64,000 bases of DNA from positions 54,126-118,125 of the forward strand of contig NZ_JAIOAO010000010.1 in assembly GCF_021190955.1 (NCBI RefSeq). The letters run 5' to 3'. Source of the DNA: Parachryseolinea silvisoli (GTDB taxonomy: Bacteria; Bacteroidota; Bacteroidia; Cytophagales; Cyclobacteriaceae). The translations under genes were made by a program, and so were the position numbers. The notes beneath the pieces were generated by a model. That model did no database searches and was not told the origin of the DNA. It saw nothing but the letters and a program-made list of their open reading frames with translations. This document shows positions 43,244 to 51,102 of this stretch, piece by piece. Positions within the stretch are counted from its first letter, which is position 1, and each line of letters opens with the position of its first letter.

Positions 43244-44356
43244 TCAATCTAACGCTAACCGCATACGCACCGGCAACCGGGCATTCGCCTTAGGCGCATA
43301 CCGTATCTCCTGTTCCAACAGGTGCACATGTGTATAATGGGAATATAGCGTGTGTAATGCAGTAGCAGCCAAGTCAATTGAAAAATGCTCCGCCAGGCAC
43401 AGGTGGGCGCCGGCGCCAAAGCTTAGATAAGAAGTCGTGCGTTCGCGCGCAGGATCAAACACATCCGGCGCCGAGAAGTATTGCTCATCGCGATTGGCGG
43501 ACGCCAACATCACCAGCACGGTCGCGCCGACCGGAATTGTTATATTCCCCAACATCATATCCGCGGCAAGCTCACGCCGCGTGTGGTGTATGGGTGAATC
43601 AAACCGTAGCGTCTCGCGAACAAACGGTAGACATGCGGCGTATGATCGCGAGAAGATAGGCTGCCGAAAGGTTTGCAACAGCGCGTGGCATAAAAGACCA
43701 CGGCCGGCTTCATGGCTTTGAATGAACACCCCCAATAGGTTAGATAGGTATAGTATTTCCGCCTCGCTACCTTTACCAATGCCATGCCGCCGGATATAAG
43801 CGCTCACCGATGGAAGCACCTGTGCGACCGCCTGATTAATAGCCTGTGCATCAGCCGGTGTTTTTACCGGCAACATGATACGCACCAGGTCTGGCAATAC
43901 CTGTGTGATCATCATCGCTACATCCCGCGAAAATCCCAATCCCTCCAGCAACGCCAGCGAAGGCAACACCATACTAACGCGCTCCACCCAATCGATCTCG
44001 ATGCCGCCGGAAGAGTGGTCCAGCAAGGATAGCAGCAGGCGCCCCACATCCGGTGGCTGCCAACGAGCCAGCAACGCATAGGCCGCTTGCCGGCTGGAGT
44101 CATGGGCAGCCCCGTTGCTCACCCGCGCCAGGTGCCTTCCTATCTGATCGGCCTCATAGCTCAGTCCTACGAAGAACTGCGTTCCTCGTGGAATGACGGC
44201 GGCGTGATGCTTTAATACAGCCTCGCAGTGTGCATAGGTATAAACACCCCACAAGCTCTGCGCGCAATCGTAATACACCGGCGCCTGCATTCGCATCACG
44301 CGATACAAAGCATAGGGGTCTGCTTGTTCGGATTGGAGAAATGATACCGGACTCAT
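43244..44356 (-). CDS. Cytochrome P450 with atypical I-helix
   Basis: This 370-residue P450 is shorter than typical bacterial forms (about 400). ExxR is Glu248-Arg251 in FVRETLRFDSP, and the heme loop is FGAGAHLC with proximal Cys320. The residue two after the Cys is Ala where Gly is usual. The I-helix that normally reads A-G-x-[DE]-T-T is here IQSHEAGRGLLCHAL (about 212-227), without the acid-threonine pair that delivers protons to oxygen. It may use peroxide or have a different substrate-assisted mechanism (inference). It is 6 bp after the ABM gene on the same strand. No ferredoxin gene is present. Confidence 0.9.
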   Translation of the reverse strand: MSPVSFLQSEQADPYALYRVMRMQAPVYYDCAQSLWGVYTYAHCEAVLKHHAAVIPRGTQFFVGLSYEADQIGRHLARVSNGAAHDSSRQAAYALLARWQPPDVGRLLLSLLDHSSGGIEIDWVERVSMVLPSLALLEGLGFSRDVAMMITQVLPDLVRIMLPVKTPADAQAINQAVAQVLPSVSAYIRRHGIGKGSEAEILYLSNLLGVFIQSHEAGRGLLCHALLQTFRQPIFSRSYAACLPFVRETLRFDSPIHHTRRELAADMMLGNITIPVGATVLVMLASANRDEQYFSAPDVFDPARERTTSYLSFGAGAHLCLAEHFSIDLAATALHTLYSHYTHVHLLEQEIRYAPKANARLPVRMRLALD

Positions 44357-44362
44357 ATAACG

Positions 44363-44719
44363 TTAGGATATAGAATCTGTATGCCGCGCACGGCTGTCTG
44401 CAGGTGCCCCGGCGCGATCGTCCAGGCCATAGTCGCGGACCACAGTAGCCACCCGCAGGCGATAATCGCGAAAGATTCCCTGCCGCCCACGCGTTTGCGC
44501 CTGGCGATGCACTTCCAGGCTGCGCCAGGTCTCCACGGCAGCTTCGTCGCGCCAGAACGATAGTGACAGCAACTTGCCCGGCGTCGTTAGACTTTCAAAC
44601 CGTTCAATAGAGATAAAGCCGTCGATTGTCTCTAATACCGGGCGCAGGGCGGCAGCGATATCGAGATACTCCTGCCGGCGTGTTTCATCGGGAACAACTT
44701 CAAAAAGAACAGCAATCAT
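44363..44719 (-). CDS. Antibiotic biosynthesis monooxygenase (ABM) domain protein
   Basis: This 118-residue protein of the ABM/dimeric alpha-beta barrel family begins MIAVLFEVVPDETRRQEYLD and has the pattern LLSLSFWRDEAAVETWRSLEVHRQAQ. Such proteins are cofactor-free quinone-type monooxygenases or dissociable partners, and many are uncharacterised. It starts a two-gene operon with the P450 6 bp behind it and is divergent from an ArsR-type regulator across 77 bp. The final 20 residues are rich in Arg/Asp and look disordered. Confidence 0.85.
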   Translation of the reverse strand: MIAVLFEVVPDETRRQEYLDIAAALRPVLETIDGFISIERFESLTTPGKLLSLSFWRDEAAVETWRSLEVHRQAQTRGRQGIFRDYRLRVATVVRDYGLDDRAGAPADSRARHTDSIS

Positions 44720-44748
44720 TTTCCAAAAGGTTTACGTGCGATTGTTCC

Positions 44749-44775
44749 CAAAAGTACGGTACCTTTCCTGCTACA
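44749..44775 (-). promoter_or_regulatory. Probable promoter of the ABM-P450 operon
   Basis: Read on the minus strand TACTTTTG (44756-44749) matches TAnnTTTG fully. The -33 element about 19 bp upstream is a weak ATTA. The partly symmetric GTACGGTAC sequence overlapping it (about 44754-44762) could be the ArsR-type operator shared with the divergent gene. Confidence 0.45.
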
Positions 44776-44796
44776 TAATTCATTTCATATTGAACC

Positions 44797-45486
44797 ATGG
44801 ATGATGAAGAACGCTTCCGCTCCGTCGCCGCCCTGATCGGCGAGCCTGCACGCGCCACGATGTTGTGGAGCTTGCTCGATGGCAAGGCCCTCACCGCCAC
44901 TGAGCTGGCCATCCGTGCTGATGTATCGGCGCAAAGCGCCAGCATGCACCTCAACAAGCTTGTGCAAGCAGAACTGCTTGCCGTAGAGTCGCAGGGACGC
45001 CACCGCTATTACCGTTTTCGCAAACCGGAAACCGCCTACGTCATTGAAGCCCTGGCCACCCTTGTCACACCCCATGACACCAAGACACTGCCGCGCTCCA
45101 TTGACACGCACACCGGCATCCGCTACTGCCGCACGTGCTATGATCACCTGGCCGGTAAAGTAGCGGTAGAAATAACAAACAGATTGGTGCACCAAAAAAT
45201 AGTACAGCTGGAGGATGATCACTACAACGTGACGCGCAAGGGCTTGCAATGGTTCGACACCCTCGGCATAGACACCGAAAGCCTGCAACACGAACGCCGC
45301 CAATTCGCACGTCGCTGCCTCGACTGGAGCGAACGCAAGCCCCACCTGGCCGGCTCCCTCGGCGCCGCACTCCTCAACACCTGGATCGACTCCGGCTGGA
45401 TCACGCGCCAAAAAAACACCCGCGCCACCACGCTCACCGCTAAAGGACAGCAGGGATTTTATAAACTGTTGGGATTAAACCTGTGA
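44797..45486 (+). CDS. ArsR family winged-helix transcriptional regulator
   Basis: The 229-residue protein has an N-terminal winged helix: RFRSVAALIGEPARATMLWSLLDGKALTATELAIRADVSAQSASMHLNKLVQAELLAVESQGRHRYYRF. That is the ArsR pattern without the metal-binding CxCxxC. The C-terminal half is not the classical short ArsR tail; it carries IRYCRTCYDHLAGKVAVE, as in larger regulators of this family, and may sense a ligand. It probably controls the divergent ABM-P450 operon across the 77-bp gap and is convergent with the TlpA-like gene (4-bp gap). Confidence 0.92.
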   Translation: MDDEERFRSVAALIGEPARATMLWSLLDGKALTATELAIRADVSAQSASMHLNKLVQAELLAVESQGRHRYYRFRKPETAYVIEALATLVTPHDTKTLPRSIDTHTGIRYCRTCYDHLAGKVAVEITNRLVHQKIVQLEDDHYNVTRKGLQWFDTLGIDTESLQHERRQFARRCLDWSERKPHLAGSLGAALLNTWIDSGWITRQKNTRATTLTAKGQQGFYKLLGLNL

Positions 45487-45490
45487 GTAA

Positions 45491-46597
45491 CTATTTACTT
45501 TTGAAAAGCCCGTCTAGAAACGCTTCCCGATACCCCACCACCGTCTCCTGAATAACCCCTTTCTCGTCAATAAGAAAAAATGTAGGATACCCCGACACAC
45601 CGTACAATGTCCCGATAGTTTTCGCATCCGCCACCACAGGAAAGGAAATGTGACTCTTCTGTACATAGCTCGCAACACGATCAGGCTTATCGATGGGGTT
45701 GATATAAACACCCACTACATTGTCAGGTAACACAAAGTCCTTACGGTTCATATGGTCAATCGCCACTTTGCAATAGCCACAGTTAATGATGGAAAAATTC
45801 AATAACACCTTCTTCCCCCGCAGCGCCTTCAAATCCACCGGCTTACCCTGTAAATCCACCACTTGAAACACCGGAGCCTCCGTACCGGCCTGCAATACCT
45901 GCGGCCCGGGAGTGGTGCCAAACACCTCCGACCTATACCCCACCGGCAGCGTATACACCAACGGCTCTACCGTGCGCGACAGCGCATAGTCGGCAAACGC
46001 GAACTCGATCCGCTGCCCCCGTTTGCCTTTAAAAAAAGATTGCTGCACATACCACTCTGGTACCCTGGAATCCTTCCCGATATACAACCAAAGCTCCACA
46101 TACACCCGGTTTCCATTCACCACCGTGTCCAAGTCTACCGTGCGGTACCCGGCTAACGAATGCGTGATCGTCGTATCGCGCACATATTGCCAGGAGCGAT
46201 CCAACAACATGATAGGTGAATATTTCAGCGGTATAACACTCTTCGTAAACATTCGTACGGCCTTCTCCTCGTCCGGGTGCAATTCCACCTTCTTTTCATC
46301 ATGCACTACCTCCCGGTAAGCACCACCTATATACGTCATATCCCGCCCCTGGGCCTTCGCTACAAAATCATATCGAAACGCGTTCTGATTCCCCACAACA
46401 AACCGGCACTCTCCCCGCAGCGTGTCCACCTCCCCTACTGGATTCGGCCAATACGCCGTATACGTATAAGCAATGGAATGCTGCGCCTTTACATGCTTAC
46501 GACTCTTTTCCAAAAGACCCGAAGCATCCTGGGCATGGCCAAAAACAGCCATCAATAGAAGAAGAAGGGCGAGCAGACAGGGCATAGCTTGTTTCAT
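45491..46597 (-). CDS. TlpA-like thioredoxin-fold protein with N-terminal DUF2092-like domain
   Basis: The protein has 368 residues and a signal peptide (to about GHAQ, 23). The N-terminal half (about 25-225) is beta-rich with AQHSIAYTYTAYWPNPVGEVDTLRG and YVELWLYIGKDSRVPEWYVQQSFF, like LolA/DUF2092-fold proteins that carry lipids or other ligands. The C-terminal half (about 235-368) is a thioredoxin of the TlpA/AhpC-TSA type with an active site C273-G-Y-C276 in NFSIINCGYCK. The combination is common in Bacteroidota, where it acts as a periplasmic thiol-disulfide enzyme. The substrate is unknown. Confidence 0.86.
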   Translation of the reverse strand: MKQAMPCLLALLLLLMAVFGHAQDASGLLEKSRKHVKAQHSIAYTYTAYWPNPVGEVDTLRGECRFVVGNQNAFRYDFVAKAQGRDMTYIGGAYREVVHDEKKVELHPDEEKAVRMFTKSVIPLKYSPIMLLDRSWQYVRDTTITHSLAGYRTVDLDTVVNGNRVYVELWLYIGKDSRVPEWYVQQSFFKGKRGQRIEFAFADYALSRTVEPLVYTLPVGYRSEVFGTTPGPQVLQAGTEAPVFQVVDLQGKPVDLKALRGKKVLLNFSIINCGYCKVAIDHMNRKDFVLPDNVVGVYINPIDKPDRVASYVQKSHISFPVVADAKTIGTLYGVSGYPTFFLIDEKGVIQETVVGYREAFLDGLFKSK

Positions 46598-46624
46598 TAT
46601 CAGATACTTTACAGATGTTGAGGA

Positions 46625-46662
46625 ATACTAATTAGTTTTAATAGATAATAAAAAATTAGTAT
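46625..46662. repeat. AT-rich inverted repeat between AraC gene and TlpA-like gene
   Basis: ATACTAATT (46625-46633) and AATTAGTAT (46654-46662) are exact inverted copies 20 bp apart. It lies upstream of the TlpA-like start and downstream of the AraC stop, so it could be a weak terminator or an operator. Confidence 0.35.
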
Positions 46663-46685
46663 AAGCGTATTTCGACGCGCGCGCA

Positions 46686-47468
46686 TCACTGCGCCAGCTT
46701 CCTTACATGGCTCTCATCCGTCAACCCAAACTCCGCCGCAATACTCTTCAAACTATACTTTCCGCTCTCCATCCGTTTCCGGATCAACCCACCGCGATAC
46801 TCCCGGACGTACTCCCGCAACGTCACACCTGCGTGCCTTTTAAAATACGGCCCGATGTAATCCGGCGTTGTATGAAAGTGTGCGGCCATCACCCCGGACC
46901 GAAGTTTGTCCGGTGTATAAATATACTTGTGAATATAACAAAACATCGCCTGCATATCCCGCTCCGGGCGCGTCGCCGCCTGAAGCTCCGGCAGGTTGCG
47001 TTGTAGGATTATTGCCAACGCCAGCACCTGTGTCCATACAATCGACTCTGCACGTGCCACGTCCTGCTGCAACGACGACACCACCGCAAAGATGGCTTCC
47101 ACCGTACGGCGGTCCGCCGTCGGCAACGTAAACCCCGTCAGGTGCGCATCGCGCCGCTTGATCAGATACTCCAACGACTGTACCCCCGGCGTGGCCGTTG
47201 CCCCCTGTTGATGTATAAATTGATCCGTAAACTTGACATAAATAAAACGCGTGCGGGTATGTATCTCAAACGCATGAGCCTCCTCCGGCCCAAGCAGAAA
47301 CACATCGCCTGCCTTATACGCCACACGGCCGCCGTCGATAGTATGCCAGCCCTTCCCCGACCGGATATAGATCAGCTCATAGTGATTGTGGTTGTGCACG
47401 GGATGATGCCACTTCTCCACCGTAAAATCCGAGATCATCACCGGGGCCAATTGACGGTAGCGCTTCAT
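46686..47468 (-). CDS. AraC family transcriptional regulator
   Basis: From ATG 47468 (MKRYRQLAPVMI) the regulator has 260 residues. An N-terminal cupin-like domain carries HPVHNHNHYELIYIRSGKGWHTIDG, with a possible metal or ligand site, and AYKAGDVFLLGPEEAHAFEI. The C-terminal DNA-binding region has two helix-turn-helix motifs: MAAHFHTTPDYIGPYFKRHAGVTLREYVREYR and LKSIAAEFGLTDESHVRKLAQ. The effector is not known. It is divergent from the SDR gene across 69 bp, so it probably controls that gene. Confidence 0.93.
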   Translation of the reverse strand: MKRYRQLAPVMISDFTVEKWHHPVHNHNHYELIYIRSGKGWHTIDGGRVAYKAGDVFLLGPEEAHAFEIHTRTRFIYVKFTDQFIHQQGATATPGVQSLEYLIKRRDAHLTGFTLPTADRRTVEAIFAVVSSLQQDVARAESIVWTQVLALAIILQRNLPELQAATRPERDMQAMFCYIHKYIYTPDKLRSGVMAAHFHTTPDYIGPYFKRHAGVTLREYVREYRGGLIRKRMESGKYSLKSIAAEFGLTDESHVRKLAQ

Positions 47469-47525
47469 AGCGGAAATATACCAAATCCTCACAGAATTCT
47501 ACCTATGCCTCCGCATGTGCCTCCC

Positions 47526-47533
47526 TAGCTTTG
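47526..47533 (+). promoter_or_regulatory. -7 promoter element right before the SDR start (possible leaderless mRNA)
   Basis: TAGCTTTG matches TAnnTTTG fully and ends 4 bp before the ATG at 47538. If used as a -7 element, transcription would start at or next to the ATG. No clear TTG lies 19-21 bp upstream, so this is suggestive only. Confidence 0.35.
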
Positions 47534-47537
47534 CTTC

Positions 47538-48596
47538 ATGAAAACAGCAACCAACACAGCACTCGTTGTCGGCGCCAACGGCGTGATCGGCACGAACCTG
47601 ATTCAATACCTTGCCACGCTCGACTCGTGGAACATCGTCGGACTCTCCCGCAAAGGCGGTCAGGACACTGCGCGCATTCGCCACATCCCCGTCGACCTGC
47701 TGGATGCTACCCAATCCCGCGAACAGCTCGCAGCACTCACCGACGTCACGCACATCTTTTATGCTGCCTACCAGGATCGCCCCACGTGGGCCGAGCTTGT
47801 CCAACCCAACCTCGCCATGCTCGTCAACGTAGTTGACGCCATCGAACCGGTAGCCAAAAACTTGCAGCACATCAGCCTCATGCAAGGCTATAAAGTATAC
47901 GGCGCCCACCTCGGCCCCTTCAAGACACCGGCCAAAGAAAGCGACGCCGGACACATGCCCCCCGAGTTCAACGTCGACCAACAACAATTCCTGGAGCACC
48001 GGCAACGAGACAAAGCCTGGACCTGGTCCGCCATCAGGCCCTCCGTAGTAGGCGGTGCCGCCCTTGGCAACCCCATGAACCTGGCCCTGGCCATCGCGGT
48101 CTACGCATCGATCTCGCGTGCGCTGAACCTGCCACTACGCTTCCCAGGCAAACCCGGCGCCTACGATACATTGATGGAAATGACCGACGCCGGACTGTTA
48201 GCGAAAGCCACGGTCTGGGCCGCCACAACACCCGCCTGCGCGAACCAGGCTTTTAACATAACCAATGGAGACTTGTTTCGCTGGAACGACCTCTGGCCCA
48301 AACTGGCCACCTACTTTGGTCTGGAAGCAGCACCGCCACTAACCATGCCATTGCAAACCATCATGACCGACAAAGGGCCCCTGTGGAAGGCGCTGCAAGA
48401 ACAGCATGGTCTGGCAAAACATGACTATGCACAACTCTCCTCCTGGCCATTCGCGGACTTTGTCTTCTCGTGGGACTACGACTTCTTCGCCGACGGCTCC
48501 AAAGCCCGACGCCTCGGCTTCCACGAATACATCGACACCGAGCAGATGTTCTACCAGCTGTTCGACACGTTGCGCCACGAGCGCGTCATTCCATGA
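47538..48596 (+). CDS. SDR family NAD(P)-dependent enone reductase (PRISE-like)
   Basis: This enzyme of 352 residues has the Rossmann motif ALVVGANGVIGTNL at about 8-21 and the PRISE-type active-site segment LMQGYKVYGAHLGPF (about 114-128), replacing the usual YxxxK. It ends with NITNGDLFRWNDLWPKLATYFGLE and a C-terminal substrate domain. The PRISE group (progesterone-5-beta-reductase/iridoid synthase-like) reduces 1,4-enones with NADPH. A similar activity on small enones or quinones is inferred. The AraC gene is divergent, and it converges on the lipoprotein gene with a 13-bp gap. Confidence 0.9.
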   Translation: MKTATNTALVVGANGVIGTNLIQYLATLDSWNIVGLSRKGGQDTARIRHIPVDLLDATQSREQLAALTDVTHIFYAAYQDRPTWAELVQPNLAMLVNVVDAIEPVAKNLQHISLMQGYKVYGAHLGPFKTPAKESDAGHMPPEFNVDQQQFLEHRQRDKAWTWSAIRPSVVGGAALGNPMNLALAIAVYASISRALNLPLRFPGKPGAYDTLMEMTDAGLLAKATVWAATTPACANQAFNITNGDLFRWNDLWPKLATYFGLEAAPPLTMPLQTIMTDKGPLWKALQEQHGLAKHDYAQLSSWPFADFVFSWDYDFFADGSKARRLGFHEYIDTEQMFYQLFDTLRHERVIP

Positions 48597-48609
48597 GCGA
48601 TGCGGTCTG

Positions 48610-49524
48610 CTATCTTTTCCGCCACGTCCGCACTGACACCCGGAAATCCTCCAGCTTGTCGGCGTGCGCCTTATCGGCCGTGCCCACCACGTAGTAGCTC
48701 ATGGTGCTGTCGAACAAAATAGCGTGGTATTTCAGGCGCGTCACCAGCGAATCGGTGCGCGTACCCCAGACCTCTATACCCGGCAGACCGTCTACTACCA
48801 GCGTGCTGTCCTGACGCTCAATAGTGCATGTGGAACACAACTGCCGAAAACTTTCCAGGGCATAGATCGATTTCTTATCCACGGCATGTGCATTACTTCC
48901 CGTCAGCATAGAATACGAAAAGATGGCGTCGTTCGTCCACGACCCGTCATGTGTATACATCACGCTCGGCCCCTCGAATAACTTTGCCAATTTCAGGTCG
49001 GCGGGCGGCCGTACGCTGAAACTGAGGGCCGCGGTATCGGGCTTCCACGCAAGGTCCACCTGCGTCGTCAGCAGCGCATCGCGCACCGCGCCGGAAATCT
49101 CCTTATCCTGATCGGCCGTGAATGTGCCGTTCACCGTCAGCGTATTGCCACGCTCCGGCACGATCAGTCGCCACTGGTAGAAATTCATGCCGCGCTCTTC
49201 GTAGTATAGCTTACACAAGACACCCTCGGCGCCGTTTACCTTGACATCCTCGCGCGATACAAGCTGCTGGCCCACGGCGGCAAGCTTATCTTTGGCCATA
49301 TCGACCAACGCCTGATGGTACTCGATCGGAATACTCATCACCAAAATGGTGGCGTTGTATATATTATGCCGAAACCCCGCGATCGTAGGATCGGCATAAA
49401 ACCCTGCGGGCAGCTGAACGCTCACGGGTGTGCCACTAACAGGTACACGTTTATCTACCCGGGCCGGCTCCTTACAGCCGGCAATAAAAACGATGATGGA
49501 TAAAAAATTAATTACGCGTTTCAT
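48610..49524 (-). CDS. Lipoprotein of unknown function, paralogue of 11218-12171
   Basis: The start at 49524 gives a 304-residue lipoprotein with lipobox FIAGC (Cys17). The longer frame from 49581 runs over a terminator hairpin. As in the paralogue, two halves are visible: PVSVQLPAGFYADPTIAGF, NATILVMSIPIEYH, REDVKVNGAEGVLCKLYYEER, NGTFTADQDKEISGAVRDALL, then FSVRPPADLKLAKLFEG onward. The motif order matches the 317-residue secreted protein at 11218. The paralogue ends in a normal signal peptide, while this one is lipid-anchored, so the two are in different envelope layers. No function known. Confidence 0.78.
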   Translation of the reverse strand: MKRVINFLSIIVFIAGCKEPARVDKRVPVSGTPVSVQLPAGFYADPTIAGFRHNIYNATILVMSIPIEYHQALVDMAKDKLAAVGQQLVSREDVKVNGAEGVLCKLYYEERGMNFYQWRLIVPERGNTLTVNGTFTADQDKEISGAVRDALLTTQVDLAWKPDTAALSFSVRPPADLKLAKLFEGPSVMYTHDGSWTNDAIFSYSMLTGSNAHAVDKKSIYALESFRQLCSTCTIERQDSTLVVDGLPGIEVWGTRTDSLVTRLKYHAILFDSTMSYYVVGTADKAHADKLEDFRVSVRTWRKR

Positions 49525-49548
49525 AATGCATGGGTGTATCAGGTTATA

Positions 49549-49579
49549 AAAAAATGAAAGGATGCGTGTGCATCCTTTC
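49549..49579 (-). terminator. Rho-independent terminator after the LRR gene
   Basis: On the minus strand GAAAGGATGC / GCATCCTTTC is a perfect 10-bp stem around a 4-nt loop (49556-49579), followed by A and seven T residues. It ends the TIG-LRR transcript 21 bp after the LRR stop. Confidence 0.9.
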
Positions 49580-49600
49580 ACCGCCCGGCCGGACGTTAGA

Positions 49601-51082
49601 TTATTTCTTAATGACTCTTACCGATTCTTTCTTGTCGCCTTGAATTGTCTGGATCAGATACGTGCCGCGCTCGAGGCGCTGACCGATCTGTACAGACCCT
49701 TGCGCCGCCACATCATACTTCTCACGCACGGTGCCGCTGCCATCCAGTACCACTACCTGGGCTGCTTCGCCGCCAACCGCTACGGTAGTGGCTCCGTCAA
49801 ACGGAACCGGAAATACACTGATATCGCTGGTGCTGGCTGTCTTACCGGCACACGTACCCACTTTTACGCGAACAGTACGACGGTACAGGAACAGGTCAAC
49901 GGCCACGCTGTTGCTGATCTCCACCGTGTAGAGACCTGCATCGGCAGGCGTAGCATTGGTGATCGTAAACGACGCGTCGGTAGAAGGTTCGGCAATGTAC
50001 GACAGATCTTTCTTGAACCAGGTATAACTGTTGTTCGGCGACGCCTCGATATAGTTACCAGGCAACGTCACAGAACTACCGGCGCAAACAGTCACCACCG
50101 CGTTAGTACCTACGCTGTCTTGCGGAGCATAGCTGCCGTTCTGCGCTTTAACAATGTTCGGCTCGATGTCGGCATACGTCAGTTTGTTGTTCGCTACATA
50201 CAGTTGCAACAGCGATGTTGAGGCCGACAGGTTCGGCACGTCTTTGACTTGGTTTGACTCCACGTTGAGGAAGTACAACAGTTTGTCGTTCACGATCGAG
50301 GCAGGCACCGCCCCCGTCAGGCGGTTGTTCGACAGGTTAATAAATACTACACTGTCCATGCTGCCGATGGCGTTCGGAATAGCACCCGTCAGCTTGTTGT
50401 TGAACAGGAAGAACTCACGCAGGCTGTTCAGGCTGCCGATGGTGTTGGGGATCTGGCCTGTCAGTTGGTTATCGTTCAGCTCCAGCGTCTGCAGGCCGCT
50501 GAGCAAGCCCAGCGCTGCGGGAATGCTGCCCGTCAGTTGGTTGTTGGAAAGATTGAGCGCGCGCAGCTTCGACAGCAGCGCAAAGGTTACGGGGATGGAA
50601 CCGGTCAGCTTGTTACCCGACAGGTTGAGGCTCGACAGCGACAGCGTCAGACCCAATGTGGCCGGTATGCTGCCCGTTAGCTCATTGTCCGACAGGTTTA
50701 CGGTTTTCAACTTTTGCAAAAATACCAGGGCTACCGGCACGGGACCGGTCAACGCGTTGCCTTGCAGGCTCAGGCCGGTCAGCTCCTGCAGAAAACCCAG
50801 GTGCAACGGCAGCGAGCCCGTCAGGTTGTTAAAGGTCAGCGTCAGCGCTGTAACACGTTCGCCGGTTACCGCTACACCTTGCCAGGTGCTGACAGGCCCT
50901 GTCAACCAATTCGTGGACGATGTCCAGCTGGCGCCATTCGTAGCGCGGTAGATTTCCACCAGCGCAAGCGAGTCGCCCACGCAAACCTGCGCACGTGCGG
51001 CAGGGGCAGCCAAAAAGCCGGCGATCGTCAATACTGCGACGGCCACCAGACGGGAACTGAGTAAAATTCTTTTCGTTTTCAT
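49601..51082 (-). CDS. Leucine-rich-repeat protein with T9SS C-terminal sorting domain
   Basis: The 493-residue secreted protein has a signal peptide to about ARAQ (31), then a capping region with the plant-type LRR N-cap feature WTSSTNWLTGPVSTWQGV. About nine 24-residue repeats run from 75 to 300, with the consensus LxxLxLsxNxLTGxIPxxLGxLxxL. An Ig-like domain at about 320-400 includes AVVTVCAGSSVTLPGNY and TPADAGLYTVEI. The last 70 residues are a type A T9SS domain, ending with GTYLIQTIQGDKKESVRVIKK. It should be displayed at the cell surface. Plant-like LRR proteins usually bind proteins or glycans. It follows the TIG gene by 20 bp. Confidence 0.92.
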   Translation of the reverse strand: MKTKRILLSSRLVAVAVLTIAGFLAAPAARAQVCVGDSLALVEIYRATNGASWTSSTNWLTGPVSTWQGVAVTGERVTALTLTFNNLTGSLPLHLGFLQELTGLSLQGNALTGPVPVALVFLQKLKTVNLSDNELTGSIPATLGLTLSLSSLNLSGNKLTGSIPVTFALLSKLRALNLSNNQLTGSIPAALGLLSGLQTLELNDNQLTGQIPNTIGSLNSLREFFLFNNKLTGAIPNAIGSMDSVVFINLSNNRLTGAVPASIVNDKLLYFLNVESNQVKDVPNLSASTSLLQLYVANNKLTYADIEPNIVKAQNGSYAPQDSVGTNAVVTVCAGSSVTLPGNYIEASPNNSYTWFKKDLSYIAEPSTDASFTITNATPADAGLYTVEISNSVAVDLFLYRRTVRVKVGTCAGKTASTSDISVFPVPFDGATTVAVGGEAAQVVVLDGSGTVREKYDVAAQGSVQIGQRLERGTYLIQTIQGDKKESVRVIKK

Positions 51083-51102
51083 TGTGTTTATAAGGGTTGA
51101 TA

